A stretch of DNA of 64,000 nt, from assembly GCF_022458865.1 (NCBI RefSeq), contig NZ_JAJNMU010000001.1, forward strand, positions 372,001 to 436,000. The letters are read 5' to 3'. The number at the start of each line of letters is the position of its first letter. The stretch's first letter is position 1. Source of the DNA: Paenibacillus periandrae. Its GTDB lineage: Bacteria; Bacillota; Bacilli; Paenibacillales; NBRC-103111. Made by a program: the position numbers and the translations under genes. The notes below the pieces were generated by a model. It was given only the letters and a program-made list of their open reading frames with translations. It was not told the DNA's origin and made no database searches. This document shows, in pieces, positions 18,195 to 27,326 of this stretch.

Positions 18195-19058
18195 TTAAGC
18201 GCGGCCTGCACTGCCGCAAAGGTTGATTTTATCTATTGCCATACGCTTGACTGCTTCCTTGGCAGGTACCATATATTGACGGGGATCCAGCTCCTCCGGA
18301 TGCTCAGCAAAAAATTGCTGAATGGCCAATGAAAATGCATTTTTCAATTCGGTCGCTACATTCATCTTGGCCATTCCCAATGCTACACATCGTTTGACCT
18401 GATCAGCAGGAATACCGGACCCGCCATGCAGAACTAGAGGCACAGCCACTCGACTCGCGATTTGTTCAATACGCTTGAAATCTATATTCGGCTCACCCTT
18501 GTAAATACCATGTGCCGTACCGATGGCGGGAGCCAGTGTAGGAACACCGGTCAGCGCCAGGAACTGCTCGCACTCCTCGGGAACGGCCAGCATCGCATCG
18601 GCATCACTCACAACAATATCGTCTTCAACACCACCGATTTTGCCCAATTCCGCTTCCACGTTCACACCGCGTCGGCTTGCATAGGCCACGACTTCCTTCG
18701 TCCGCTCGACATTGTGCTCGAATTGCAGCTTGGAGGCATCGATCATGACGGAGGTATACCCGGCTTCTATACACTGCTGAATCAGCGCCAAATCCTGACA
18801 ATGATCAAGATGAAGTGCAATCGGTACCGATGCCCGGCGTGCCGCTACCTGAGCGGCTGCTACAATATAGTCCATCCCCAAATGCTTTACGGTACCGACC
18901 GTGGTTTGAATAATAACCGGTGCCCTGCAGCTCTCAGCCGCTTCCACAACAGCCTGCAGCATTTCCAGTGTATGTACGTTAAAGGCGACGATTCCGTATC
19001 CTTGTGCTCTTGCTTCGACTAATAGCGGTGTAGATGAAACCAACCCTCGACTCATCAT
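18195..19058 (-). CDS. Class II ketose-bisphosphate aldolase (GatY/KbaY-like)
   Basis: 287 residues, the size of tagatose/fructose bisphosphate aldolases. The signature LHLDHCQD gives Asp85 (proton relay) and His86 (zinc). Further zinc histidines are in GTAHGIYKG and VLHGGSGIP. AELGKIGG is the family's mid-region. The enzyme splits a ketose (bis)phosphate to dihydroxyacetone phosphate plus an aldehyde. Two adjacent ATGs (19058, 19055) follow AGAGGGC. It is the first gene of a four-gene operon; putative DeoR sites lie just upstream. Substrate stereochemistry cannot be read from sequence. Confidence 0.92.
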   Translation of the reverse strand: MMSRGLVSSTPLLVEARAQGYGIVAFNVHTLEMLQAVVEAAESCRAPVIIQTTVGTVKHLGMDYIVAAAQVAARRASVPIALHLDHCQDLALIQQCIEAGYTSVMIDASKLQFEHNVERTKEVVAYASRRGVNVEAELGKIGGVEDDIVVSDADAMLAVPEECEQFLALTGVPTLAPAIGTAHGIYKGEPNIDFKRIEQIASRVAVPLVLHGGSGIPADQVKRCVALGMAKMNVATELKNAFSLAIQQFFAEHPEELDPRQYMVPAKEAVKRMAIDKINLCGSAGRA

Positions 19059-19089
19059 AAAGCCCTCTTTCGATTTAAAGTGTATTTTA

Positions 19090-19132
19090 TTTCGTTTTGT
19101 CATTTCGTTTTGTTATTTATAGTTTCGTTTCG
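19090..19132 (-). promoter_or_regulatory. Direct repeats, probable DeoR operator
   Basis: Three direct copies of TTTCGTTTTG or TTTCGTTTCG at 19090, 19103 and 19123 lie 30-75 bases upstream of the aldolase start. A-rich CGAAA direct repeats of this type are usual for DeoR-family repressors. The operon's own DeoR is the obvious candidate. Confidence 0.55.
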
Positions 19133-19172
19133 CTTCATTCATAAGTTATCATACTTATTTTCGCAGGTAACG

Positions 19173-20189
19173 TCAATCCCTGTTTGTTGACTCCTGGCTC
19201 GTCAGAAATATTTTTCCCTGATTGCCTCCACCACTCTCTGCAGCTCTAACCGCTTCATGTATCGCTGTCAGGTCGTAAAACGACTGTGGTTGCATCAGAC
19301 TTAATCTCTTATCCTGAATGAGGGATAGCAACTGGTTAAAGGTTTCATGCCAAGCTTGAACAGATACACGCTGATTCCAATGCCGCAAATGAAGCATTTT
19401 AATATGGACTTGAGCCTTGTTTGTAATATCCGCCCAATTTACAGATGTTCCTGATAAAAGACCTATGGTTAATAATGAGCCATGAGGACGTACGCAATAA
19501 GCTAATTCTGTACCGGATAATCCCCCTACCGAATCAATTGCAGCATCGGCCCCCCGACCATTCGTCAATTCCATCACTGTTGGATGCAGTCGCATTTCAG
19601 ATGTAGAGATAACATGGGAGGCACCCAATCGAAGTAATTGTTGGGTATAGCTATGATTTCTCGTTACTGCAATCAATCGAAAACCTAAAATTTTAGATAA
19701 TTGGGCTAAGATGCGCCCCACCGAAGAGCCGCAAGCATTGACCAGTACAACATCGTCTGGCTGCAAATTCAAGATTTCCGTACAGGCAATCCAGGCGGTT
19801 ATCGGATTTATATATAATTGAGCTGCTATGTAATCTTCTATACCATCAGGTACCGAAACTACCCATTGTGCCGGCACTTTAACAAATTGCTGCCAGGTGC
19901 CCTCCCCACGTAAAGGCAGTACACGTTTACCTATCAGCTCCTGAGAAACCGAAGGACCTACATCCTCCACAATGCCGATACCTTCATATCCAGGAATACA
20001 CGGAAGTGAAATACGATGGGAATAGGCTCCCGTAATCGGGATCAGATCGGATGGATTGATGGGTCGAACCCGCATACGAACAAGAACTTCTCCATGATCA
20101 GGTCTCTCCATTTCTTTATTCTCAATCTTTAAAACATGCTGTGGCTCTCCGAACTCATACCATCTAATACATTTGTTTTCCACGATCAT
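19173..20189 (-). CDS. MDR family quinone/enoyl reductase-like protein
   Basis: 338 residues of the zinc-free medium-chain dehydrogenase/reductase branch. IPGYEGIGIVEDVG replaces the zinc-site GHE region; ACGSSVGRILAQLSKILG (about 145-165) is the NADPH Rossmann loop. INPSDLIPITGAY and RGEGTWQQFVKVP resemble 2-enoyl thioester reductases (MECR/ETR type) and quinone oxidoreductases. The ATG at 20189 follows AGGAGG. It is an isolated gene; the aldolase operon follows with its own control region. Substrate unknown. Confidence 0.82.
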   Translation of the reverse strand: MIVENKCIRWYEFGEPQHVLKIENKEMERPDHGEVLVRMRVRPINPSDLIPITGAYSHRISLPCIPGYEGIGIVEDVGPSVSQELIGKRVLPLRGEGTWQQFVKVPAQWVVSVPDGIEDYIAAQLYINPITAWIACTEILNLQPDDVVLVNACGSSVGRILAQLSKILGFRLIAVTRNHSYTQQLLRLGASHVISTSEMRLHPTVMELTNGRGADAAIDSVGGLSGTELAYCVRPHGSLLTIGLLSGTSVNWADITNKAQVHIKMLHLRHWNQRVSVQAWHETFNQLLSLIQDKRLSLMQPQSFYDLTAIHEAVRAAESGGGNQGKIFLTSQESTNRD

Positions 20190-20239
20190 AGTCCTCCTGT
20201 CCTGTTCAATCATATCACAAACGGACGATCCGCCAATTC

Positions 20240-20288
20240 AAAAAAGCCCTCTCACCCGCCTCCATTAAAGGAAGACAGCCAAAAGGGC
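20240..20288 (-). terminator. Terminator after the HAD gene
   Basis: On the minus strand GCCCT pairs with AGGGC around an inner CTTCC/GGAGG stem, followed by TTTTTTG. It separates the aldo/keto reductase-HAD unit from the downstream MDR gene. Confidence 0.7.
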
Positions 20289-20317
20289 ACCTTGTCAGCA
20301 TCATTTCTTCGATACTA

Positions 20318-21007
20318 CTATACTCTTGCCAAATACTTGATGATCTCCCCTAATCGATCCACTACGATATCCGGTGCGGTATGATCCAACGGAATCGGCT
20401 GATGCCGGGCAAGTCCCTGCCGTACCCATATCGCCTGCATGCCCACACGCTTTGCAGGAATGACATCGTTATCGATCCGATCACCAATCATCACTGCATG
20501 CTCAGCCTTGCACTGCGCTTCTGTAAGGGCTCGTTCATATAAGCGTACATCCGGCTTCGATAACCCTTCCTCTGCGGAAGAGCAGACAACCGATAGATAT
20601 TGCAGCATCCCATACTGCTCCAGTCTCGCAGCCGTACCTGCACTCTGATTGGCGATAATCCCAAGCTTGTAATGCCGGCTCAGCTGCTCCAGAATCCCGA
20701 CAGCATCCGGGAACGGCTCGTCCCAATCCTTGCGATAAGCCATACCCTTGCGTATCTCCAGACGATCCGCCTCGGACGGAACGAGCTGTTCCATGACCTG
20801 CCGCATCGGAAACGTACTGAACAACCCATGATAATGTATGAGCGACTGCTCCACGATATGCGGCTCAATCTGATAACCAAGTCTCGCGGCGTTATCGACA
20901 AATTGCCTGATGCTCTCACGAATCGGCTTCGATTCGTCCACCAGCGTTTCGCCTACATCAAAGAAAATCCAGCTGATTGCGCGATTGTTCCACTTAGCCG
21001 TTTCCAT
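20318..21007 (-). CDS. HAD superfamily hydrolase
   Basis: 229 residues. Motif I is FFDVGETLVDE with nucleophile Asp17; the usual second Asp (position +2) is Gly19, as in the DVGxTL subgroup. Motif II is IIANQSAG, and motif IV VMIGDRIDNDVIPAKRVGMQAIWV is clear. A helical cap of C1 type lies between. Likely a phosphatase acting on a small phosphorylated metabolite. Its ATG overlaps the stop of the aldo/keto reductase by one base, so the two are translationally coupled. Confidence 0.85.
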   Translation of the reverse strand: METAKWNNRAISWIFFDVGETLVDESKPIRESIRQFVDNAARLGYQIEPHIVEQSLIHYHGLFSTFPMRQVMEQLVPSEADRLEIRKGMAYRKDWDEPFPDAVGILEQLSRHYKLGIIANQSAGTAARLEQYGMLQYLSVVCSSAEEGLSKPDVRLYERALTEAQCKAEHAVMIGDRIDNDVIPAKRVGMQAIWVRQGLARHQPIPLDHTAPDIVVDRLGEIIKYLARV

Positions 21008-21981
21008 TAATTCAGCTTCGAAATCCGGTCAACCTCGGCCAATTCCTCAGCCGTAAGCGGATCATCGATAAATTGCAACGCATCTTGGATTTGCTCCGGC
21101 TTCGATACTCCAAGAATAGCAGAGGAAACATGTCGATTGCTCAGCACCCATGCCAATGCGAATTGCGCCAATGTCCAGCCGCGGTTGGACGCCAGAGGCT
21201 TGAGCGATTCGATAATGTGGTAATTGCGTTCCACACCGAGCAGGGTATGTATTCTTCTTTCGCCAGCTGCGGCTCTCGAGCCCTCAGGTGGAGCTTCCCC
21301 CTGCTTGTATTTCCCTGACAGCAGTCCACGACCCAAAGGGCTGTACACAATAACACCGACCTGCTCGGAGGCAACGAAAGGAATCAACTCATCCTCAATG
21401 CCTCGCGTAATAATGCTGTACTCAGGCTGCACACTTTCAAACCGGTGGAGATGGTTCAGCGCACTGATCCCATGGGCCTTGGCAATTTGCCATGCAGCAA
21501 AGTTGGAGCAGCCAATGTATCTTACCTTGCCGGATTTGACCAAATCATCGAGAGCGCTCAGCGTTTCCTCAAGCGGCGTCTCCGGATCAAAGCGATGCAC
21601 CTGATACAAATCAATATAATCGGTTTGAAGCCGCTTCAGGCTTGCATCCACCGCACGGAATATATGATAGCGGCTTTGTCCTGAATCATTAGGACCTATC
21701 CCTACTTTGCCATGTACCTTGGTCGCCAGAATGATCTGATTGCGTCTGCCCTTCAGCACTCTGCCCAGTATATACTCTGACTCTCCGGACTCCAGAGGAT
21801 TATCGCGATCCATGCCTTTTCCATATACATCAGCTGTATCAATTAATGTAATTCCTGCATCGAGCGCGGCATCCAGAACCTGCTGAGACTGTGCTTCATC
21901 AATCCAACGCCCAAACGCCATCGTACCCAGACTCACCTCGGAAACTTTTAAACCGGTTCTTCCTAATTTTCTATGCTTCAT
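21007..21981 (-). CDS. Aldo/keto reductase
   Basis: 324 residues of the (beta/alpha)8 aldo-keto reductase family. The tetrad is visible as Asp and Tyr in TLIDTADVYGKG, Lys in ILATKVHG and His in DLYQVHRFDPETP. The NADPH-binding end is SSAILGVSKPEQIQDAL. The N-terminus MKHRKLGRTGLKVSEVSLGTM is standard. It reduces an aldehyde or ketone with NADPH. It is coupled to the HAD gene. The ribosome site is weak. Substrate not predictable. Confidence 0.92.
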   Translation of the reverse strand: MKHRKLGRTGLKVSEVSLGTMAFGRWIDEAQSQQVLDAALDAGITLIDTADVYGKGMDRDNPLESGESEYILGRVLKGRRNQIILATKVHGKVGIGPNDSGQSRYHIFRAVDASLKRLQTDYIDLYQVHRFDPETPLEETLSALDDLVKSGKVRYIGCSNFAAWQIAKAHGISALNHLHRFESVQPEYSIITRGIEDELIPFVASEQVGVIVYSPLGRGLLSGKYKQGEAPPEGSRAAAGERRIHTLLGVERNYHIIESLKPLASNRGWTLAQFALAWVLSNRHVSSAILGVSKPEQIQDALQFIDDPLTAEELAEVDRISKLN

Positions 21982-22126
21982 GCCTGAACACTTCGCTTTC
22001 TATAATAGGATATGAAAAAGAGACACAACATCACATGTTGGCCTCCGGCTGTCCGGTAGAACCTTAATTAAAGTTTATTCATATAGGTTTACTACGATAT
22101 CATGCTAACAAAGTGTCTTTTCACTG

Positions 22127-22987
22127 TCAACCTAGAGGCAAAAACTGCAGGGAGGCCTGAATTGCCTGCTCCAGCTGGGTCGTTGTTCCCTTAAATGGAT
22201 GTACGGCTCCGAAAGTATGGTTTCCATCAGCAATAGTGACTACGGAATGCTTGTCATCCCCCTCACGCATCTGTTTAAAGCCCTCCATGAGACGGGGTGA
22301 ATCCTGATCTCCCTGAATCTGCAGCACCGGAATGGTAAGTCCCGCCAATTGCTTCACAATATTAAACCGTTCTCTGTTGGCCAACAGGTCTTCATAAAAT
22401 ACAGCCTTGATCGGCATTTCCTGCTTGGTTCGAACGTTGGCCACGTAGGCAATCCCGTATTCCTCCAGCTGCTTTTTGAAAGTATCGTCGAACAGATCCG
22501 TGAACCCGATTCCATTCCATGTAATTACCGACTTCACCTGTGGATGCTCCGCGGCAAATATTATAGCGGTTCCTCCGCCTTTACTGTGCCCCCACAAATG
22601 AATACTTTCCTTGTCCGCAGCATCCGCAACTGGAAGCTTGTTAGCAAGCAGCGCCTGAAGAATAACCTCCAGATCCTGCTGCTCTCTGGAAAATGTATTC
22701 ACGGCGAATCGCTCCAGCTCATCAAAATCGGTTTCATTCACCCCGTTGCAGGAAAAATTAAAAGTGATGACATAATAGCCCTGCTCTGCAAAACGTGTTG
22801 CGATATAAGGGAAAAATCCCCAGTCCTTAAAGCTTTTAAAACCATGACAGATCAGCAGCACGGGACTTGGGTCTGGTTGATTCGGTACAACCCTGACTTC
22901 TCCGCGGATAAACAGCTTCTCTCCAGTTTCCAATTGTCCCGCTTCCAAGGTAAACGCTTCCTGAATCGTAGAAGTAATATCGCTCAA
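22127..22987 (-). CDS. Alpha/beta hydrolase (dienelactone hydrolase-like)
   Basis: 286 residues. The nucleophile elbow is GHSKGGG (Ser near 137); the acid is likely the Asp of IQGDQDSPR and the base the His of IADGNHTFG. VLLICHGFKSFKDWGFFPYIATRFAEQGY forms the oxyanion HG strand. An esterase or acyl hydrolase is likely. Start: the ATG at 22996 is only 3 bases from AAAGGAG, whereas the in-frame TTG at 22987 is 8-9 bases away, so TTG is preferred, as in three other genes of this window. It is monocistronic. Confidence 0.88.
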   Translation of the reverse strand: MSDITSTIQEAFTLEAGQLETGEKLFIRGEVRVVPNQPDPSPVLLICHGFKSFKDWGFFPYIATRFAEQGYYVITFNFSCNGVNETDFDELERFAVNTFSREQQDLEVILQALLANKLPVADAADKESIHLWGHSKGGGTAIIFAAEHPQVKSVITWNGIGFTDLFDDTFKKQLEEYGIAYVANVRTKQEMPIKAVFYEDLLANRERFNIVKQLAGLTIPVLQIQGDQDSPRLMEGFKQMREGDDKHSVVTIADGNHTFGAVHPFKGTTTQLEQAIQASLQFLPLG

Positions 22988-23150
22988 TTCATTCACTCCT
23001 TTGCCTTTGAATGTCTTCTCCTATCTATTGTACAGCTTTACTCTCTTGTATGCACGATTCAATGAAAACGTTGAAGCCCAGGTGAATAAAATCGTATGAG
23101 ATGGGTAATATTGTGTACGTCATAAAACCAAACGAGAGAAGGAAGCCGAC

Positions 23151-23339
23151 ATGAGCAAAAAAAACATAGAGCAGGATACGCATCCTACGCCCACACCTGA
23201 CTTTATCATTACACCAGTGGATCAGCAGGATGCTGCCCCGACAGATATGGTGAGCGAGGCTGTCCAAGAAATCATGGACAGGGTTGAGGACACATTCGAC
23301 GGTAAATCAGCTGATGAGAAGCACCAAAGCAACAAATAG
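23151..23339 (+). CDS. Small acidic hypothetical protein
   Basis: A 62-residue, soluble, acidic protein with a Thr/Pro-rich N-terminus (HPTPTPDF) and an amphipathic middle segment (SEAVQEIMDRVEDTF). GAAGGAAG lies 5-7 bases before the ATG and a strong terminator follows immediately, so it is a real single-gene unit. No family recognised. Confidence 0.65.
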   Translation: MSKKNIEQDTHPTPTPDFIITPVDQQDAAPTDMVSEAVQEIMDRVEDTFDGKSADEKHQSNK

Positions 23340-23346
23340 ATATCGA

Positions 23347-23378
23347 ACAAAGACACCCTCATCGGTGTCTTTGTTTGT
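23347..23378. terminator. Strong bidirectional terminator
   Basis: ACAAAGACACC, loop CTCATC, GGTGTCTTTGT: a perfect 11-bp stem followed by TTGTTTCTT on the plus strand. It serves the 62-residue gene and the convergent importer B operon. Confidence 0.9.
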
Positions 23379-23381
23379 TTC

Positions 23382-24266
23382 TTATTCTTTAACCGATCCT
23401 AACGTTATGCCATGAATGAAAAAGCGCTGCAGCAGTGGATAAACGAGCAGTACAGGGATCATCGCGATAAATATTTTGGCCGCATTCAGAGTCTGATTGG
23501 ATAGCTCACTCATTCTTTTTAACTGCTCGGTATTCAAGGTTGAAGCATCAATAATGACAACCAGCTGCTGAATGTACGTTTGCAGCGGATAATGATCGGC
23601 TCTCGACATCAGCACCAGCCCGTTAAAAAATTCATTCCAATGGTACACGATACTGAACAAAGTAACCGTAGCAAGAACCGGAACCGCAAGGGGAATATAC
23701 AGCTTGACCAGCATGTACCAAGGACCCGCACCGTCAACGAGCGCCGCTTCCTCCAACTCTTTGGGTAAATTGCGGAAATAATTAACGACCAGAATGACAT
23801 TAAATACCGGAACGCTGTGTCCAAGCACAAGTCCCCAAATATTATTGATCAGGCCGAGCGCCTTGACCGTTTGATACCATGGAATCAGACCGCCGTTAAA
23901 CAGCATCGTGAACACCAATATCCACATCAGCACATTTCTGAGCCGAAAATCTTTTGTTGTTTTGGATAATGGATAAGCCATGAGAACCGTTACGACAAAG
24001 CTGACAACCGCGCCCAACACCACACGCTGAATCGAAATCCAGAATGAATTAAAAAATTTACTGTCATCCATAATCTCACGATACGAGTTCAAATTAAACC
24101 CGATTGGCCACAATCGCACCTGCCCGGCTGCGGCTGCCGAATTCTCACTGAGCGAAACCGCCAGCGTATACCAGATCGGCAATATACACAGGATCGAGAT
24201 GCTGACCAACAGCACTATCAACACAATATCAAAAACTTTAGACCCCAGTGTCGCTTCCTTAACCAT
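23382..24266 (-). CDS. Sugar ABC importer B, permease (LplC/YtcP type)
   Basis: 294 residues, about six membrane helices. The EAA loop is LEEAALVDGAGPWYMLVKLYIPLAVPVLATV; the C-terminus FFIHGITLGSVKE matches the family. ATG 24266 is chosen because GGAGG sits 6 bases upstream; the frame extends further but would overlap the other permease. It is the last gene of the five-gene importer B/two-component operon, ending at the 23347 terminator. Confidence 0.92.
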   Translation of the reverse strand: MVKEATLGSKVFDIVLIVLLVSISILCILPIWYTLAVSLSENSAAAAGQVRLWPIGFNLNSYREIMDDSKFFNSFWISIQRVVLGAVVSFVVTVLMAYPLSKTTKDFRLRNVLMWILVFTMLFNGGLIPWYQTVKALGLINNIWGLVLGHSVPVFNVILVVNYFRNLPKELEEAALVDGAGPWYMLVKLYIPLAVPVLATVTLFSIVYHWNEFFNGLVLMSRADHYPLQTYIQQLVVIIDASTLNTEQLKRMSELSNQTLNAAKIFIAMIPVLLVYPLLQRFFIHGITLGSVKE

Positions 24267-24307
24267 AACCATCCTCCATCCACCTGCTGTTGCAACCCGT
24301 TCATCTA

Positions 24308-25198
24308 TTAAAAAATACGATAATTTGCATATTTGGAAGCCATGAAATAAGAGCAAGTGATTAGAATAAAGCTGACAACCGACTTCAAAAGACCCGCTGC
24401 TGTCGCCAGTCCATACTGTAAATTCACTAATCCTGTCCGGTAAACCCAGGTATCGATAATATCGCCCGTTGAATATACGAGTGGATTATACAAATTGAAA
24501 ATTTGATCAAAGCCGGCATTCAAGACATTGCCCAGACTTAATACGGTGAGCAGGATCACTGTTGTCGCTATTCCCGGAACCGTGACATGAAATAGGCGCT
24601 GCAAACGGGTTGCGCCATCAATCGCCGCTGCTTCATACAAGGAAGGATTAATTCCGGTTAAAGCTGCCAGAAAAATGATCGTATTAAATCCGAATTCCTT
24701 CCAGACATCGCTTCCTACAATAATAATGGGGAACAGGTCAGCCCTCGCAAAAAATAAAATCCGCTCTCCCCCGAGCGCTGACAGCATATCATTAATCGGG
24801 CCTTTGTAGGCAAAAATATCAAGGAGTATCCCCGAAAGAATAACCCACGACAGAAAGTGCGGTAAGTAAACGATGGTCTGAATCCATCTTTTCAATATCA
24901 TAATTCTTAATTCATTGAGCATTAAAGCAAAAACCAACGGCACCACTAGATTGGCGATAATTTTCATGACCGCGATAAAAATCGTGTTCACGAAAATCGT
25001 TTTACTATCCCCGAGCGTAAACATATAGGTGAAATTGTCCAGACCCACCCACTCCGAATGCAGCATGCCCAAGCCCGGATTGTAATCCTGAAATGCGATA
25101 ACGAAGCCGAACATCGGCACAATGCTGAACAGGGTCAGCCAAATAAAACCTGGCAGGAGCATGATATAGTAGTGCTTGGCAAAACCTTTTGTTACCAA
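24308..25198 (-). CDS. Sugar ABC importer B, permease (LplB type)
   Basis: 296 residues with the LplB/YteP pattern: YIMLLPGFIWLTLFSIVPMFGFVIAFQDYNPGLG at the N-terminus and EAA loop LYEAAAIDGATRLQRLFHVTVPGI. The start is TTG 25198, with AAGGAG 9 bases upstream. It follows the binding-protein gene across a 171-base inverted-repeat element, and precedes the LplC-type gene by 41 bases. Confidence 0.92.
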   Translation of the reverse strand: MVTKGFAKHYYIMLLPGFIWLTLFSIVPMFGFVIAFQDYNPGLGMLHSEWVGLDNFTYMFTLGDSKTIFVNTIFIAVMKIIANLVVPLVFALMLNELRIMILKRWIQTIVYLPHFLSWVILSGILLDIFAYKGPINDMLSALGGERILFFARADLFPIIIVGSDVWKEFGFNTIIFLAALTGINPSLYEAAAIDGATRLQRLFHVTVPGIATTVILLTVLSLGNVLNAGFDQIFNLYNPLVYSTGDIIDTWVYRTGLVNLQYGLATAAGLLKSVVSFILITCSYFMASKYANYRIF

Positions 25199-25217
25199 TG
25201 CTTTTCACTCCTTAAGT

Positions 25218-25388
25218 GAAGTGCGGTGAATAAGGGCGGTTCCGGCTGCCATGTGGTTCTACGATTGCTGTTGTTTGCAGATTTCTTCATTATACAAAAC
25301 ATTTATAGGTTGAAATTTGCAAACAAAGGCACCGCTTCGCTATCTCCGAATCCACATGGCAGCCTCCACCTCTTATTCACCGCACTTC
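25218..25388. repeat. Long inverted-repeat element between importer genes
   Basis: Outer arms GAAGTGCGGTGAATAAG (25218-25234) and CTTATTCACCGCACTTC (25372-25388) are exact complements. Inner arms GGCTGCCATGTGG and CCACATGGCAGCC also match exactly. The loop contains TTCTACGATTGCT and CTATCTCCGAA, which recur in the loop of the unrelated-stem element at 43133-43234. It follows the binding protein stop, so it could stabilise or process that mRNA. Confidence 0.8.
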
Positions 25389-25454
25389 CTAAACTCGCAC
25401 AATATATAGATGGTTCATGGCTTCGCGCCATTTTCCCATATAACCGCTTATCGA

Positions 25455-27164
25455 TTACTGCTTGGCAGCCTCATCCACCTCGGCAGTGATTTGGTCTCCG
25501 CCTTGTTTTTTCCAATCCTGAACGAATTGGTCGAACGTCTCAAGCGGTGCGGCGCCCATAATAATTTTCAGGAACGTCTCCTTTTCCAGCTTGTCGAGCG
25601 TTGCCCACTTGCCTTCCATCGTTTTGGTTTGCGAATAAGTGACACTATAGGTTTTCTTGTACGGCTGTTGAAGCGCAGCCACCCCTACGAATGTAGAATA
25701 CATCCGCTTCCATACACCCAGATCAGCATTCGGATTCCAATACTCGATATCTACCTTATCGTAGGGCTCCAGCTTCACCTTCTTCACGTTCTCGGCATCG
25801 GCCTTGAGCAATTTATAACCCGGGATGTCCAGCTCTTCCGGTTTCTTGGTGCCTGCCAGTACTTCCTTGAGCATTTTGTAGGTTACGTCCATTTCGTCCA
25901 TCGGAGCGAATACGAGTCTTAATGGATAGTTGTTAATAGCGACTTTCAAGTCGAATTTCGACTCATCACGCAGCAGCAGATTGACCATCTTGATCGCAGC
26001 CTCCGGATGCTCATAGCCTTTGCGAACGACAACAAATTGGTTCGATGGTGTACCCATATGCGGGGTAAATTCGCCCTTGGCGTCCAGTGGAACTGCATAT
26101 GCCTGCCAGTTGGCTTTGGGATCGTTCTTGATGGCATCCCCAAGAGGGCCATAGCCACCCCACCACATACCGAACCAAATACCTGACTTTCCTGCCTTGA
26201 TCAATTCAGCAGCATCCTTACGTACGCTCATCTCTCGATCAATTAAGCCTTTGGCATACAGGTCACGCAGCTTGGCAAGCGCTTCCTTGGTCTCAGGCGT
26301 GATCGAGCCGTATACGGACTTGCCGTCAGATCCCTTGATCCAGAATCCAGGGTAAGCATGATACGCCGAGAAGATCGGGTCAAAGCCATAATTATTGTTA
26401 TTCGGTACAATGAAGGTCGCATTCGTAAAGCCACCGGATTGGGGTCCGGTGATCCCTATCGTATCGGCCTTGCCGTTGCCGTCAGGGTCCTGCTCGACAA
26501 ACGCTTTGGCCACCTTTTCCAGCTCATCGATCGTCTTGGGAACCTGCAAGCCGAGCTTATCCAGCCAATCCTTTCGAATCCACATCATATGAACCATGTC
26601 GGACTCGGTCGTGACATTGGGCAGCGCCATCAGCTTTCCGTTGAACGTTACATTTTTAGTGGCCAAGCCCTTGGTCGTTTCAATAATGCTTTTAATCGCA
26701 GGTGAAGCAAATTTATTGTAAACTTCAGTTAAATCGGCGAGCTGTCCTGCCTTGACCATCTGTCTAAGCTGTGTATCGTTGACAATCATCGTATCCGGCA
26801 GGTCGTTACTGGCTATGGATAGATTGACCTTTTGGTCGTAATCTTTACCTTGAGCTGCCTGCCAAATCATTTTGGATTCAATATTCAGCTGCTCCTTGAC
26901 ATATTTGGTATACTGGTTGCTTTCCGGCGTATCTCCTGGTGGCAGTGACTTATCAGAGGGATCGATGCTTTTTCCAATGTTGATCGTGATCGGTTTGTCA
27001 TATTTGCCGAATGGATCTGCAGCTACAGCTGCTACTGCACCTGCGTTCGGTGTACTCGCTGCGGCTTTGGTTTCCTCCTTGGTCGAATTCGTATTGCTGC
27101 ATGCGGTTATCACAACTAACATAGCTGCGATTGAAATCTGGATGGATTTTTGGGTCTTACGCAT
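25455..27164 (-). CDS. Sugar ABC importer B, binding lipoprotein
   Basis: 569 residues. The lipoprotein signal ends VITAC (Cys22). It has the LplA/YtcQ-type long binding-protein organisation, including QDPDGNGKADT (calcium-loop-like, about 206-216). ATG 27164 follows GAAGGGGG. It is third in an operon after a YesM-type kinase and YesN-type regulator, the usual arrangement for polysaccharide-oligomer importers in Paenibacillus. Ligand not predictable from sequence. Confidence 0.92.
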   Translation of the reverse strand: MRKTQKSIQISIAAMLVVITACSNTNSTKEETKAAASTPNAGAVAAVAADPFGKYDKPITINIGKSIDPSDKSLPPGDTPESNQYTKYVKEQLNIESKMIWQAAQGKDYDQKVNLSIASNDLPDTMIVNDTQLRQMVKAGQLADLTEVYNKFASPAIKSIIETTKGLATKNVTFNGKLMALPNVTTESDMVHMMWIRKDWLDKLGLQVPKTIDELEKVAKAFVEQDPDGNGKADTIGITGPQSGGFTNATFIVPNNNNYGFDPIFSAYHAYPGFWIKGSDGKSVYGSITPETKEALAKLRDLYAKGLIDREMSVRKDAAELIKAGKSGIWFGMWWGGYGPLGDAIKNDPKANWQAYAVPLDAKGEFTPHMGTPSNQFVVVRKGYEHPEAAIKMVNLLLRDESKFDLKVAINNYPLRLVFAPMDEMDVTYKMLKEVLAGTKKPEELDIPGYKLLKADAENVKKVKLEPYDKVDIEYWNPNADLGVWKRMYSTFVGVAALQQPYKKTYSVTYSQTKTMEGKWATLDKLEKETFLKIIMGAAPLETFDQFVQDWKKQGGDQITAEVDEAAKQ

Positions 27165-27326
27165 GTTAACGCCCCCTTCTTTCCTGTACGAATGATCTTG
27201 CTGTATAAAAGTAACATATATAAACCGCTTCCCCGGATAGAAAGCGGTTACGGGTTCAGGTAGGTATATGCTCGACAATTTATCTTCTTCCAAACAAGTC
27301 CTCTCGTTGTACCGACCTCCTTCTAC

